Numbered from the stretch's first letter, positions 21,661 through 33,619 are shown. The stretch is 64,000 nucleotides of DNA from Spinellus fusiger (GCA_025094145.1 JALLLS010000046.1:62001-126000), one strand, 5' to 3'. The notes: generated from the letters alone by a model not told the origin. Numbers and translations are program-made.

Positions 21661-22860
21661 GCAACAGGTAGTATGTTTGTAATAAGAATCCAAATGAGGT
21701 CCTGTTGACTGTCTTGTCTGTTGCTGCTTCATCTTTTGTCTTGGTAGTGTAGAATGGTTTATAGGAGTCATATTTTATAGGCTTAAAATATCTCTAACAA
21801 ACAGTAAACAAATATACTATTGAATAGGAGAGAATGTATTATTGGTGTGTTTATTTGACCTGCGTGTTCTTCATGTTGAGTCCTAATGAAGTCTGCATAA
21901 CAATAAAATTTAGATTCTCACTCGCTGGTTTCTTCCTCTATAGGGCAGTTGACTTGTATTTGTTTGTAGGGCTGGTGTGTAATAATAATAACATCAGCAG
22001 TAGTAATAGGATGACTTCAAAACTCCATTACTTTGTAGACATAGTCAAGGTGGATTCCTTTGAAAGTCACAGTACCAGGAAAGGACACAAGGCACAAGGA
22101 GTCCATTGACAAGTGTGTAATATCCAATGTCCAGTCAATAGTAGACTGTACCGAGATAGGACACTGTTAAAACATAGAAAACAGACACAGGAAGAAAGAG
22201 CCTACTTTGACCAGAGCCAAGAAAAGGAAAGAGTTGTAGATGACAAACTGCAAGTGTCAGGCATAAAGATACGACTGAGGACAAGAAGGGAAGATGGAAT
22301 AGATCATCTCAGTTGGTGTCCTTGTGAATGAAACATCCTGAGTAGTATCAGACGCTGGTGTTGTATTTCTATAGAGCCACACTTGCTGTTGGTATTCCGG
22401 TGATTCAGTCGTCGATGCAGAGTGTGGTGTAGATTGCAGTTGAGTTTTCCATGATAAGACTCGTAGTGAAGAATCTAATAAAGTGTTTACTATAGCCCGG
22501 CATTATTATTTTTATCATATAAAAAAACAACAAAGAGTGAAAGAGAAAGAGCTCGTTGACGGTTCATTGGGTTCTCCTAGAAACACTATTCTTGTGCCGA
22601 GTTCAATGACAAGACTTGTTTCTGAGGTGTTTGGTGTGTATCATTGAATGTTCAGACAAAACATAAGCTTCCTCTAGGGTGGAAATATGTGTATTTCTTA
22701 TCCACTGCAGACTTATGAGGACTCTTTCCAGGATAAATGACAAACATCAGTTGCAGAAGAGCATGAAGAAGACGTCATGAATGTCTTTTGATAGGACAGC
22801 TGGCTACTAAATCATGTAAGAAAACTAAGATATGTGACGTCAATTGTTTTCTTTTATTGT
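21661..22860. other. Intergenic region, no gene recognised
   Basis: About 1.2 kb. Open frames at 21834-22331 have no recognisable domain and no clean splice structure. It holds the S2P 3' end and the upstream region of the SR-protein gene. Confidence 0.45.
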
Positions 22861-22991
22861 CTTCCTCTTCATTACAGTGAGTTACCAGTCTTTTCAACAC
22901 TATGGATGCAAGTAGCACTTGAATGCGCTCAATAAGCAAGTGCTTATCCTCCCCTCGTCTTCTTTTCTTTCTTCTTTTCTTTCTTCTACAG

Positions 22992-24661
22992 ATGGATAGC
23001 CCTCAGGACAGACACACAAGTCAAGTCGAGCGATCTACGTCAAGAGAAGACATGGAGGAGACATCTGCTCCTATTCAGCATGAAAGCAACACACCCAAGC
23101 TCCGTGGCGATGATGAGCGTCGTCGTTCTAATCGCAGCCGCAGCCACAGTCGCTCTCCTAGCCGTCATCGCCAACGCCATCGCCAACGTCAACGCAGCCA
23201 CAGTCGTGGTCGCAGCAACAGCCACAGTCGCAGTCGCAGTCGCAGCCGTTCCGTGTCACCATCTCGGCCTACCAGATCATCAGGTTCAGACCGCCACTTG
23301 AGTCGTTCACCTCCTCGCAGTAGTGTGAAACGCATGCCCTCTTCTTCCCGTCGTCATCGTCTTCGTAGTCGGTCTCGTTCACCACGCAGTCATCGCCATC
23401 GTCGTAGTCCCAGCCGTGATCGTAAACCAAGACATCACACGTCTCTCTCAAGAAGCCAAAGGTAAACACATTCTCTACTTATTCTAGTTTCTATTTTCTT
23501 TTCTTTTTTATGGGAGGTATACGTTGTGTGATCATTCCTTTTTTTCTTTCTTCTATCTTTTTCTTTCTGTCTTTACTAGTACATAGATAGATATAGATAT
23601 ATTTGTCTATGCCTATAGATGTGTGTGTGTGTGTGTGTGTGGTCCGTTTGTGTTGATATCCTTTCATCTCCTTCAATAACAAAAAGAAACCATGCTGATA
23701 AGCCAAAAAGTCAACTAAGAAAATAAGAAGGAAAAAGAAGAGAGGGTGTGTGTGTGTGTGTGGGAGAAGAAGAAGGTCAAGGCAAGAATGACAAGGAGGC
23801 CATTTCCATTTTCACTCTTTTACATCCCCCTCCCATGTCAAGGTCAAGGCAGTCTTTGTGTGTGCTAATCCCCTTCTCGCAGTTTCTCCCCTCGTCGTCA
23901 GCGTCCCTCGGTGCGCCGTCCTCGTTCACCCTCCATGGAGGAACATCGACTGTAAGTTGGGATAAGGCTGGTGTAGAAGTGGGGTCTCTGCTTGAATAAG
24001 TATCTCATTTCCTATATCCTTTAGAAAGAAAGAACGGGAGCTCCATGGTACTAGGGTAACGTAGGGCATATACAAGGGCTCTCTTGGCTTATCTGTACTC
24101 TAGGAATCACCAGAGATATCCAAAGTGATTGGTGTGTTTGGACTTAGTCTAAGAACAGGTAAAGAGGACCTTGAGTCGATGTTTACAAAGTTCGGGCCAT
24201 TGGAGAAGTCTGTGATTGTATATGACCATAGAGTAAGTGAGTGGCGGTTTGAATCTGTTGTTGTTGGTGGTGGTGGCGGTTGTGGTGGTAGGTCTATTGT
24301 TGATGGACATGTAAACATTAGAGTGGACGTTCCCGTGGCTTTGGATTTGTGTATTTTGAAGACCAACACCATGCCACAGATGCTCGTGAGGCCATGAATG
24401 GGGCTGTAAGTGGCTGTCCTTAAGAGTAAAGAAGATTAAACTATACATCTACCTCCATGTAAATAGGAAATCGACAATCGTAAAATCCGTGTAGACTATT
24501 CTACAACGCATCGCCCTCATACACCCACGCCTGGTGCTTACATGGGTGAGAAACTGCGCAACGATACTCGCCGCTACCAGAGACGGTACAGTCCTGCTCG
24601 TTCTCCTGTCAGACGACGCTCATATGGACGCCGTAGCCGTAGTCGATCTTGGTCGCGTTAG
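22992..24661 (+). CDS. TRA2: Transformer-2-like SR splicing factor
   Basis: Nuclear RNA-binding splicing regulator with RS-RRM-RS architecture. Exons 22992-23461, 23883-23951, 24025-24055, 24104-24232, 24322-24405 and 24467-24661 give 325 aa. The N-terminal RS domain is long (many RSRS and HRQRHRQR dipeptides). The RRM has RNP2 IGVFGLSL and RNP1 RGFGFVYF, split by an intron. The RRM ends [20 protein letters not shown], the linker diagnostic of Tra2 proteins. A short C-terminal RS tail ends RSRSWSR. The start follows directly after a pyrimidine-rich TTCTACAG, so there is probably a 5'UTR intron beginning near 22905. The 420-nt first coding intron carries TG repeats and is by far the longest in the gene. 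Confidence 0.92.
23618..23642. repeat. TG dinucleotide repeat in Tra2 intron
   Basis: A (TG)n run; a second shorter one lies at 23744-23762. Both are in the long first intron of the Tra2-like gene. Confidence 0.9.
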
Positions 24662-24894
24662 AAAATACCTCTATTTCCTGCTGAGAATAAATAACCACTG
24701 CAATGATTCAAGGAAGTCTATCTATGGAAGTGACTATCTATAGCTACACATCAAGAGGAAGAGTGTCCATAGCTACACATCAAGGTGATGATGATACATA
24801 GTGACAGACAGGTACATCACTAGTTGCCTAGTGATAGATAGATGATGATAGATAATAGTTATAGTTATATATTGTTGCAGAAGAGTAGATCCAC

Positions 24895-24930
24895 TTAGAT
24901 AGATATAGATATAGATATAGATATATAGGT
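24895..24930. repeat. GATATA microsatellite
   Basis: Repeated AGATAT units in the spacer between the Tra2-like gene and the ATTACT-repeat block. Confidence 0.8.
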
Positions 24931-25060
24931 ATATAAACAACAATGGATGGATAAACACTATATCTATATTTTTATTAAGTGAATATGAATGCAAAGCAGT
25001 TGTCTTTTTCATATAAACATTGAATTGGTATTTACCTATAGATAGATATATCTAGAGAGG

Positions 25061-25663
25061 CTAGTGGAAGGGATAGACATTGAAGGTTTTATTCTTATAT
25101 CTGTTGTTTTTATTAGTGTTAGTGTTAGTGTTAGTGTTATTACTATTATTGCTATTATTGCTATTATTACTATTATTACTATTATTACTATTATTACTAT
25201 TACTATTACTATTACTATTACTATTACTATTACTATTACTATTATTATTATTATTATTATTATTACTATTATTATTACTATTACTATTACTATTATTACC
25301 ATTAGTATTAGTATTATTACCATTACCATTATTATTACTATTATTACTACTACTATTATTATTATTAATACTACTACTATTATTACTAATACTACTATTA
25401 TCATTATCATTATCTTCTCTCTTATTCTCTATTATTTTTGGAATCTTAAGCGCATGACTGATTTTGTGCCATGACTCCCGTTTACAAATACCTCCTTTTT
25501 CTTTGACCGTACTTTTACTCTCTCTTTCTTCTCCAATCCCTGTGCCTGTTTGTGTGTGGAGTGAGCATTTGTATTGTAGGGAGGATTGTCGGCTACCCTG
25601 TTGATTCTGTTTGTCTCTCTTTCTACTGTACACATCTTCATCCGTCGCTCTCACTCTTTTCAC
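25061..25663 (-). CDS. Possible Asn-rich hypothetical protein
   Basis: An uninterrupted frame of 200 aa reads toward the start of the window from a shared intergenic region with the CCCH gene. The first 80 residues (MKRVRATDEDVYSRKRDKQN...) have mixed composition; the rest is an Asn/Ser tract produced by ATTACT repeats. The frame stays open through the repeat in several frames on both strands, so openness is weak evidence. No domain was recognised. It may be noncoding. Confidence 0.3.
   Translation of the reverse strand: MKRVRATDEDVYSRKRDKQNQQGSRQSSLQYKCSLHTQTGTGIGEERESKSTVKEKGGICKRESWHKISHALKIPKIIENKREDNDNDNSSISNNSSSINNNNSSSNNSNNNGNGNNTNTNGNNSNSNSNNNSNNNNNNNNSNSNSNSNSNSNSNSNNSNNSNNSNNSNNSNNSNNTNTNTNTNKNNRYKNKTFNVYPFH
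25112..25412. repeat. Large ATTACT/ATT microsatellite
   Basis: About 300 bp of ATTACT, ATTATT and TTAGTG units on the plus strand. It creates artificial poly-Leu, poly-Ile and poly-Asn open frames. Confidence 0.95.
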
Positions 25664-25704
25664 TCTTTAACCACATATTGGTGGCAGTGTAGAGACACAC
25701 AATA

Positions 25705-27591
25705 ATGATAGAATCCTCCCTCTCGCCTGAACTACTCGATGGCTTGGACCGTCTCCATGTATCACCACTATCGAAAAGCTCTCCTTCTCGACTACTACCC
25801 TTCTCACTCAAACTCTCTCGTGGACAACAGAGCACGCCTTCTCCTCCTCCTCCTCCTCCTCTGTCTTCTTCTAAAGCCACCCAATCCAACACTAACCATG
25901 GAAAATGTAAGATCTAAAACTCTATTCCCCATCTTTTTATTCACCTCCACAGATCAGCCTCCAATCTCTCCCATGTACCCTGCAAGTTCTTCAAACAAGG
26001 CACATGTACAGCAGGTGCAAATTGCATCTTTTCACATAATGCAGACCCCGCTTCTGGCTCCTCTGTGTGCAAATACTTTCTCAAAGGCAATTGCAAGTTC
26101 GGAACCAAATGTGCCTTATTGCACACTATGCCGCCCTCCTCGGATCGAAACAAACCCAATCGTACCCTCTCCCCTCATTCACCCAGTCCAAGTCCAATGC
26201 ATAGTCATGGTGCACAGACAAGTAGCCCGCTTGCTATGTCATTGGGGGCAAGTGCAGCAGGTACAGCAGGTGCAGCAAGTGCAGGGTTCGCAGGACAGCT
26301 GGAGATCCGTTCTCCTCCTATTCAATCCCCGCACACACTCGAGTATAGTCCGTCCTTGTATGCTCATCCTGGCTTCCTGGAGCAAGACACAGCTGGATGG
26401 CTCGACCCACGCCCTCATTTCCCTCATTTTGCAAGAGTTCCCTTTTCTTCGCCTTATTCGACTTTGCCATCGTCTTCTGCATTTACAGTGGAGGATCAGC
26501 GACGCTCCTCTAAACTCAATGTCTCCTCTTCCTTCTATCATAGTGCGTTCTCTGTGGATCCATTCATGGTCATGAGTGGGCTACGTATTCCATCTCGTGG
26601 TGATTTCATATCATTATCACTACTACCACTACCACCACCACCACCTTCTTCTCCACCACCTCTTCCACCACCACAATCACCACCACCACAATCACCACCA
26701 CCACAATCATCATCGTCGTCTTCTCTGGGGAAGAGTGCAGTGAAAGGACAGACGAATGTTCCAGAGTTCAATCAGAGCTATCTCGATGTGCCTTTCAATG
26801 CAATGTATTATCCAAGCACAGAAGTATTGGAGGAGATGGAGTTTAGTAACACTGATCTAAATGATGCCATGTTGCCTTCTTCTTTAAATGAATTGCTGAC
26901 ACCTACTGAACTCCAACAGCGTCAATCACGACACCACCCACAATACATGTCTCATGCATGGGCCTACTGTGACAGTCACTCACCTGGAACAGATGAAAGA
27001 GATGAAAGAGATGAAAGAGAAGAGAGAGAAGAGAGAGATGAAAAAGTAAACATGCCACAATCACAAACAGACACCACGGAGAGAAGAATAGATATCCTTG
27101 GACTAGAATTACTACATAACTACAGACCATCCTTGGCAGCTTACCCTGTAGCCATGGCACAAGGCTCCTTGAATCCAATGAGATCCCGTAACCAACCTAG
27201 CACATGGACCCTCTTCCCTCATGACAAGTTTTCAGAAGAAGAGGAAGAAGAAGAGGAAGAAGAGGACATCTTTTTCCATACCATGAAAATAGCCTCTGCC
27301 ATTAACATCCCCAAAGGATCCAGTGATATTGCTAATACTGCAATGAGTCCTCAGAGTATTCAAAGCATGTACCTTGGAAAAGACCAAGAAAAGAATCGTC
27401 AACCTATGCTCTCCAGTGCCTTTTCACCGTTTTCAAGTGGAGAAGACGATGCATCGTTTTATATGGACGATGCTGAGATGGGCAAAAGTGCTTCTGTGAA
27501 GACACACGACCCACACAAAGGACAGGGGATGTCTCCTCACAAATCCAATTTTATATGTCCCCCTTGGGTGGGTCTTCCAAAGCTATCATGA
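25705..27591 (+). CDS. Tandem CCCH zinc-finger protein (Lee1-like)
   Basis: Exons 25705-25906 and 25958-27591 give 611 aa. After a Pro/Ser-rich N-terminus, two consecutive CCCH fingers appear right after the intron: VPCKFFKQGTCTAGANCIFSH and VCKYFLKGNCKFGTKCALLH. The spacing C-x8-C-x5-C-x3-H and C-x7-C-x5-C-x3-H suits RNA binding. The closest known type is the fungal LEE1 family. Downstream is a long, poorly conserved region with Pro runs (PPPPPPSSPPPLPP), a run of DERDEREER and an acidic EEEEEEEEEED stretch. The acceptor was chosen at 25957 because only this puts the fingers in frame. RNA binding is inferred from the fingers. Confidence 0.82.
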
Positions 27592-28177
27592 TAGAAAGAA
27601 AGAAAAGAGAGAGGGAGAGAGAGAATATATATAGATACAAGGGTTGGGTTGTTCTTTTCTTCATCTCAATAGAAGAACAATGATGCATTGCCAATATCAA
27701 TACTAAAAGTTATTGTTTTATTTTGTTTTATTTTGTTTTATATTAGAGTCCATTCTCTCCTATTTTTACATTTTTACAGTCCAAGTCCACTGTGCACTTT
27801 GTCTGTTCTCTTTTGTTATGAGTCCCATAGATCAATTGGCAGGGATCTATTTATTGGTCTATATAAAAGTAAAATATTTCCTTGTAGAGAAATGGCTTCT
27901 TCTTCAAAAAACGATTATACCAAAAATACCAATAGTAATAATAGTAGTAATAATAATAAAAGCAAAAAAAAAAAAAACTCCCCAGGAATTCATTCATTTA
28001 TTTTTTTGTATTTTTTTGTATTTTTTTGTATTGTATTGTATTGTATTGTATTGTATTGTATTGTATTGTATTGTATTGTATTGTATTGGCCAAGCCAAAC
28101 ACTACAAGACATATCCAGCCCATTCCTTCTTCCATCATCCGTATCTGCATCTATAGTCGTATTCGTATTCGCATAAT
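27592..28177. other. Convergent 3' spacer with repeats
   Basis: About 590 bp between two converging genes. It contains GAGA, TTTTG and a perfect TTGTA pentamer run at about 28010-28088. No gene seen. Confidence 0.55.
28010..28088. repeat. TTGTA pentanucleotide microsatellite
   Basis: Three TTTTTTGTA units then at least eleven TTGTA pentamers. Confidence 0.95.
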
Positions 28178-28628
28178 CTACAGCCATGATGAACTGCCAA
28201 GCCCCAATCCTACCAAGGGCACCCACAGAAACAACCCACTCAATACAGGAAGAGTGAAATTATCATCTACGCCAAGTACATCTCCCATGGCCTCTGACAG
28301 TCCAGCTACAATGCCACCGTACACAGACAGCAGTGGAAGACGGAACCCGCTCTGGTGGATGTCGTACGAGGGAGTGCCGTATAGGGAAGCAAAGGGACCA
28401 AGAAACCCAAAAGTCACCAAAGCACCTGTCACAGTAGCCCCCAGTGTCCCTGCCAGTGATTTCTTGCCATACTTGGGCGTGTATTTTCCCCATAGTTGGC
28501 CACAGATACTAGCGGTGGGGTCTGCCCATGACAAGTACATGATGGAAAGAGACGCAATGTCCTTTGGAAACACATAGAGAACAGCAACACAGCCTAGAAC
28601 ATCAACACACATACCCAATAGAATAGAA

Positions 28629-28664
<36 letters not shown>

Positions 28665-29226
28665 ATAGAGAATAGAGAATGGAGAATGGAGAGCATAGAT
28701 ACAGTCCCCCGAAAAGCAACTCGTAAGAAGGCTCTACTGGGTCTATTTACCTGCCAAGTAGTAAACAACACCATTGACTTTGGTGACTTCTGTTCTGCGC
28801 ATCAATGGACCCAGCAACCGACAGTAGAATCGATTGAACCAGTCCCATGAAAAGCGAAGAACCTCTGCCGACACCACAACAGAGAGGCCAGCTGTCAGTG
28901 GAGGATAAATGTCGGTGGTGTCGTAGCCTGCATTATAGAGAGCATACACACCGAATCCTGTAGAGATGGGTAGGTGGGCAGGTAGATGATACTTTGATGA
29001 GGTTTTCTTTTTCTTTTTCTTTTTCTTTGTTCGTTCTTTGTTTTTATAGAGTGATATAAAGGGCTTTCTTTTATTATTTACCAATGGAGTAGTGGAATAG
29101 TTTTCGAGGGATTTCCCAGCTGCCTTTGGGTTGAATATGACGAAAAGGTGAGGTGGTGAATGTGTCTGCTACTTTCTCTGCAGTGTGTCCAGTGGTGTGC
29201 TTGGAGGGGGAGTGTGTTTTTGTCAT
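28178..29226 (-). CDS. DGK1: CTP-dependent diacylglycerol kinase (Dgk1-like)
   Basis: ER/nuclear-envelope enzyme that phosphorylates diacylglycerol to phosphatidate using CTP, opposing Pah1. Exons 29226-29082, 28957-28751 and 28593-28178 give 255 aa. The N-terminal signature is WEIPRKLFHYSIGFGVYAL (fungal Dgk1 and dolichol-kinase fold), then FCRLLGPLMRRTE and VNGVVYYLAG, followed by VFPKDIASLSIMYLSWADP, GQLWGKYTPKYGKKSLAGT (phosphate-binding-like region) and PSYDIHQSG, with several hydrophobic helices. It overlaps no neighbour and converges on the CCCH gene. A more general phosphatidate cytidylyltransferase-like label would also fit, but the PRKLFH and GPLMR motifs point to Dgk1. Confidence 0.87.
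28618..28692. repeat. AGAATAG heptamer repeat in Dgk1 intron 2
   Basis: Tandem GAGAATA units in the second intron of the Dgk1-like gene. Confidence 0.85.
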
Positions 29227-29269
29227 GCAGAAAGTGAAGGAGAGATCCAACAAGAGAAGTATGACGCTT

Positions 29270-29360
29270 TTATTTATTTGTTTATTTATTTATATATCAC
29301 TTATCAGCTGTATTTATTAGTTATCAGCTGTATTTATTAGTTATTAGTTATTAGTTATTA
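29270..29360. repeat. TTTA / TTATTAG tandem repeats
   Basis: TTTA runs followed by tandem TATCAGCTGTATTTATTAGT and TTAGTTA units, upstream of the Dgk1-like gene. Confidence 0.8.
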
Positions 29361-29433
29361 TCTATCAAAATAACTTGTAATGATGACATAACTTATTCTA
29401 TCCAACATGTCCACTAGAGCGGAGATCTCCTTA

Positions 29434-30480
29434 CACACCAGGAGATCTTTAGGATATAAAAGGAAATAGTCAAACTACAATTGTTTAAGAAATAACACAT
29501 CGATTTAAAGAGGGAAAATAAATTAAGATGTATTCATGTTAGTTTTTAAATAAAGATTATTATTATAATTTACCTGTAAATATCTGAATCCCGAAGGAAA
29601 CCACTTTCGATGTGGCGATATATAATATGAATACGAATAAGATCTATTCTTTTCTACAGAATGGAACTGGTCGGTGGCGACCCTTTAAACACTCTTCTAC
29701 GATTGTATAGATATTCTTTGATGCATTCACATCTCTGTTCCAAACAATTCCGCAACTTTGGCAAGCGCGGATACTGTTGAAATCTACTAATACCTCGGTG
29801 AGGTTATTTGTGTTATAATTGTGGCAGATCTTGAGAGCAACAAAATAAAACAGAGTAACTGTTAGAAGAGCTTTTCATCTGGGCTTGAGCTCATTGTAAT
29901 CCATAAGACATAGTACTGACTCTTCTTCTAATAGATGATATATGGCTTATTATTCTCAAGACAAACACTAAGTACAAGGTAAGTTTACTATCTCTCTTGA
30001 TTGAATTATTACTAATACACTCTTTTCTGTTATTAGATAAGTCAAGACTCTTCTCAAGTCAGCCTTAGGTGGTCTTCTTCCTTCTATATTATCAATACTG
30101 TTTAGGGTGTATTCCCAAGCATAGTAATATATATCCCAAGAATAAAGCATAAGACTTTTAGAGTGTATTTACTATTGCTATGAAGGAATACGCCTAGAAC
30201 AGCAGTAGCTATAGTAATAGTATAGTATTGGCTACAGTATTATTAGCTATATTATTATAATAAACAATTTTATCCATCAACAATTTTGTTCGTAAACAAT
30301 ATTTCTTACTGATAATACAATTTGATATTGAGGTATTCCACAAAAGGAAATAATATTTTGGATACACAAACCTTTTGATTTTAATCAAAGATCCATAAAA
30401 GGCAAGAAATTATTAGACGTAAAAGGAAGGAGATATCACCGCCTAAAAGCCAGAAAAATCTTTGGGTGTGTAGGGACGGA
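29434..30480. mobile_element. Deleted copy of the Fanzor-bearing TA-flanked element
   Basis: This 1047-bp element has TA at both ends. The left end (CACACCAGGAGATCTTTAGG) and the right end (complement of CACACCCAAAGATTTTTCTG) match the element at 10026-12428. It keeps about 400 bp of the left side and about 600 bp of the right side and lacks the middle. The Fanzor C-terminal zinc ribbon is retained in an open minus-strand frame. Confidence 0.8.
29610..29845 (-). pseudogene. Fanzor/TnpB-like C-terminal fragment
   Basis: An open minus-strand stretch reads ICHNYNTNNLTEVL, then ACQSCG, IVWNRDVNASKNI, and ends KGRHRPVPFCRKE followed by a stop. This is only the zinc ribbon and last RuvC motif; the rest of the nuclease is absent, so it cannot be functional. 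The fragment is nearly identical to the relic at 10190-10700. Confidence 0.7.
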
Positions 30481-31009
30481 CAAGTGTCTTTGCATACCCG
30501 TGTTGCGTCACCAAACAACCACTTTATGCAGATACACAAAGCGGACCCATGACCTGACTGTGGCGAGTGGTGGTGGTGTACTTGGCCATGAGACGCAAGA
30601 GACGCAAGAGACGCAAGAGCAGGACAGTGGCTTGTGTTGAGGGAGACTAGGCAGGAAAAGAAGTAGGAAAAGAGGGGAAAGGTGGCCGAGTGAGTAGTCT
30701 TCTTTTTTCTTCGTACCAACAGAACAGACACATCAACACAAAAGAACAGGGGACTACTCTAGTGTTCGAATGCTTTCATTGCCCCAACCCATACCTTCTT
30801 CTTCTTCCTCTTCCTCTTCTTCAAAGACAGTATATAAAAGCAGTCTTCTCACTCGGTGGCCACCCCGTTGAACCCTCTCGCAGTGGAGCAAAATGGACTG
30901 CAAAATAAATGCTAAATTTCAAAAGCCACTTTAGGTTGACTCTTAAAGAATGCTGCTTGGGCGGGGGAGAAAGAGAGAAGAAAAGGGTGTCTTTGGTGTC
31001 GACCCTACA
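30481..31009. other. Intergenic region upstream of MED10
   Basis: About 530 bp. It includes an AGACGCAAG triple repeat (30592-30620) and a TTCTTCCTC run. No gene recognised. Confidence 0.45.
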
Positions 31010-31694
31010 ATGCAGCAGACCGACTCTTACTCTTCTGCTGTTTCTGCCTCTCATGCCATAAGTCCAGGCAGCACTCCCCTGGACACAACGGGTCATGTTG
31101 AGTCTGTGCGTCGTAGGTTGGAAGAGCAGCTCAATGAAATGCTTCAGGTCCTGTTTGAATTGAGTGTTGTTGTGTATGACTTTCAGCCAGAAGGCAACCG
31201 GCTTGTATGGGAGAAGATGTAAGTCTTTCTCTTTCTCGCTATTGTTCACTGTAGACTCTCCCTGTTAGTAATGCCATTACAGACCACTACCAGAAGATGG
31301 ACGAACTCAAAGATGGACTCGACATCTTTGTTCCTGAAGAAGTCATAAAGTAAGGCCTGTGGGTGGTCCCTTGCCTGGAGACAGACGCATTGTGTAGTGA
31401 TACCCTTTCTTTTTATTGGTTAGCTATGTAGAGAGTGGAAGGAACCCAGACATGTTTACACAGACATTTGTAGAAAGGACTGCAAGTGAAAATCAGTTTA
31501 CCAATGGAAAGATACAGGCAGTAGAGGTAAGATGTGTGTGTGTGTGTATGGGCAGAGGACTAATAAAGAAACAGAGCTTCCGACACTTGCTGAAGGATGA
31601 GCTGATGACTGCGTTTCCTGACCTCGGGGAGGATGACTACGACTTTGATGCCATGGTCCAACCCTCTCCCAGTCACACCGAGTCATTGCAGTAG
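31010..31694 (+). CDS. MED10: Mediator subunit 10 (Nut2)
   Basis: Middle-module subunit of the Mediator complex linking activators to RNA polymerase II. Exons 31010-31218, 31269-31349, 31424-31526 and 31575-31694 give 170 aa, close to the usual family length. Conserved segments: VRRRLEEQLNEMLQVLFELS, then INAITDHYQKMDEL, FVPEEVI, VESGRNPDMFTQTFVERTA (the NPD..T block typical of MED10) and the C-terminal SFRHLLKDELMTAFPDL. An acidic tail follows. The start is the Met that begins MQQTDSYSS; an upstream frame extension lacks conservation. Confidence 0.93.
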
Positions 31695-31873
31695 TCGTGT
31701 CGAGTGTAGTTAAAGAAGAGTGCAGTCACAAGAAGAATAAACGCAGCCCACAAGAGGAAGCTCTTCTTTGGTGCCCTTTTTTTCTTTCTTTCTATTTCTT
31801 AGCTGTTTCCGGCTTTAAGTTTTGCCATATAAGAAAGAAAAAATATCAACAATAAACACTCCTTCTTCTCCTC

Positions 31874-33439
31874 ATGTCGAGATTACTTACAGCCAAAAAG
31901 GCACTGACTTTTCACCGTGTCCGCCAGTGGGTAGGTTCTGTTGTATGAAGTTTTCTTTTCTTTATAAAGGATACTCACCGAGGCGTATTTTGTAGGCTGG
32001 ACGCGGAGTGGCTACACAACTCCACCACCCTTCACTGTCTTTCCGCACGACTGTTCTTCCTAATGGCTTTACAGTCGCCACTGAAGAGAACCCTGCTTTT
32101 CAAACAGCCACTGTGGGTGTATGGATTGATGCTGGGTCCCGTGCTGAGAGCAAGACGAACAATGGTGTGGCCCACTTCTTGGAGCATATGGCCTTCAAGG
32201 TAAGCCTCCTCACAACAACAGCAGCAACAGCCAGCAACAAATAAAAGAAGAAGAAAAATGGAAACTGATCTTTGAAGATTGCTTCTGTAGGGCACTGGTA
32301 AAATGACACGGCGTGATATTGAACTAAAAATCGAGAACATGGGTGGACATTTGAATGCCTATACTTCAAGAGAACAGACAGTATACTATGCAAAGGCCTT
32401 TCAACAGGATGTACCCAAGGCAGTCGACATTCTCTCTGATATTCTCCAAAACTCAACATTGACAGCAGGTGCTATAGAGAGAGAGCGGGATGTGATTCTG
32501 AGAGAGCAGGAAGAGGTGGATAAGATCATGGAGGAGGTTGTATTTGATCATTTGCACGCCACTGCCTTTTCACAGGATTCATTGGGACTGACCATCCTTG
32601 GTCCTAAAGAGAAGATCCTTACATTGACCCGGGCAGACATGGTGAACTACATCAAGACAAACTACACTGGAGAACGCATGATCTTGGTAGGCACTGGGGC
32701 GGTGGATCATGATGTACTGGTGAGTCTGGCCAGCCACCACTTTGGCAGTCTTCCCAAAGTAGCCAGTCTCCAGACCAGCAAGAGTGCCGTAAGAAAGGCC
32801 ATCTTCACCAACAACACATTGTGTGTCCACCAATCCACAGCTCCCTTGGCCCATATTGCCATTGCTGTCGAAGGTACTAGCTGGACTTCTCCTGATTATT
32901 ATCCACTGCTTGTTCTGCAGTCCATCATTGGGACCTGGGACCGTTCTCTGGGTGCCACTGGCCATTTGTCTGCCAGCCTGTCTTCTGTGATGCATCGACA
33001 CCAACTTGCCAATTCCTTCATGTCCTTCAACACATCCTACAAGGACACTGGTTTGTGGGGTATTTATGTTGTGACAGAGAACAAGGAGAGAGTGGATGAT
33101 GTGCTGATGGCAGTGAAGAATGAGTGGGTGCGTCTGTCTACAGATGTGACCCTTGAGGAAATTGAGCGTGCTAAGCAACAGCTCAAGGCATGTCTGGTAT
33201 TGTCATTGGATGGAAGTACGGCCATTGCTGAGGACATTGGCCGACAGCTGCTGACAGCGGGTGCTCGTCAATCTCCCAAGCAAGTAGAAGAGGCTGTTTC
33301 CAAAGTGACTGCTGAGGATGTGGCAAGAGTGGCTCAACACTATCTTCGAACGGATAAGGCAGCTATTGTGAGTGTTGGGGCTTTAGAGCAACTGAAGAAC
33401 TACAGCCAGCTTGAAGGCTATACGCCCCACTTTCAATAG
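31874..33439 (+). CDS. MAS1: Mitochondrial processing peptidase beta subunit
   Basis: Catalytic M16 metalloprotease subunit in the mitochondrial matrix that removes presequences from imported proteins. Exons 31874-31930, 31996-32199 and 32291-33439 give 469 aa, the normal size. The N-terminus ([19 protein letters not shown]) is basic and Ser/Leu-rich as in a matrix targeting signal. The inverted zinc motif HFLEHMAFK (HxxEH) with upstream [14 protein letters not shown] identifies the catalytic beta subunit rather than alpha. The third ligand Glu lies in the [15 protein letters not shown] block (here [14 protein letters not shown]). The remaining M16 C-terminal domain is complete. Confidence 0.95.
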
Positions 33440-33508
33440 AATAGATGTTGGAGTGGGTAGTGGAGTAGATGTTGGAGTGGGTAGTGGAGTAGATGTTGGA
33501 GTTAGATG
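33440..33508. repeat. GTAGATGTTGGAGTGG minisatellite
   Basis: About three to four tandem 24-bp units (GTAGTGGAGTAGATGTTGGA) right after the MPP beta stop. Confidence 0.85.
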
Positions 33509-33619
33509 TTGGAGTAGGTACAATGGTGTTTTATGTTATGAAATCAGATACTCTTATTAATATTATTGTTGCTATTGATATTACTATTGCTATTGTTTAT
33601 TATTGTTTATTATTGTTAT

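Noticed and set aside
25064..25474. Poly-Ile and poly-Leu ORFs
   Set aside because: Frame shadows of the ATTACT repeat; open in several frames, no head sequence.
32579..33178. 199-aa minus-strand ORF over MPP beta
   Set aside because: Antisense shadow of the M16 coding exon.
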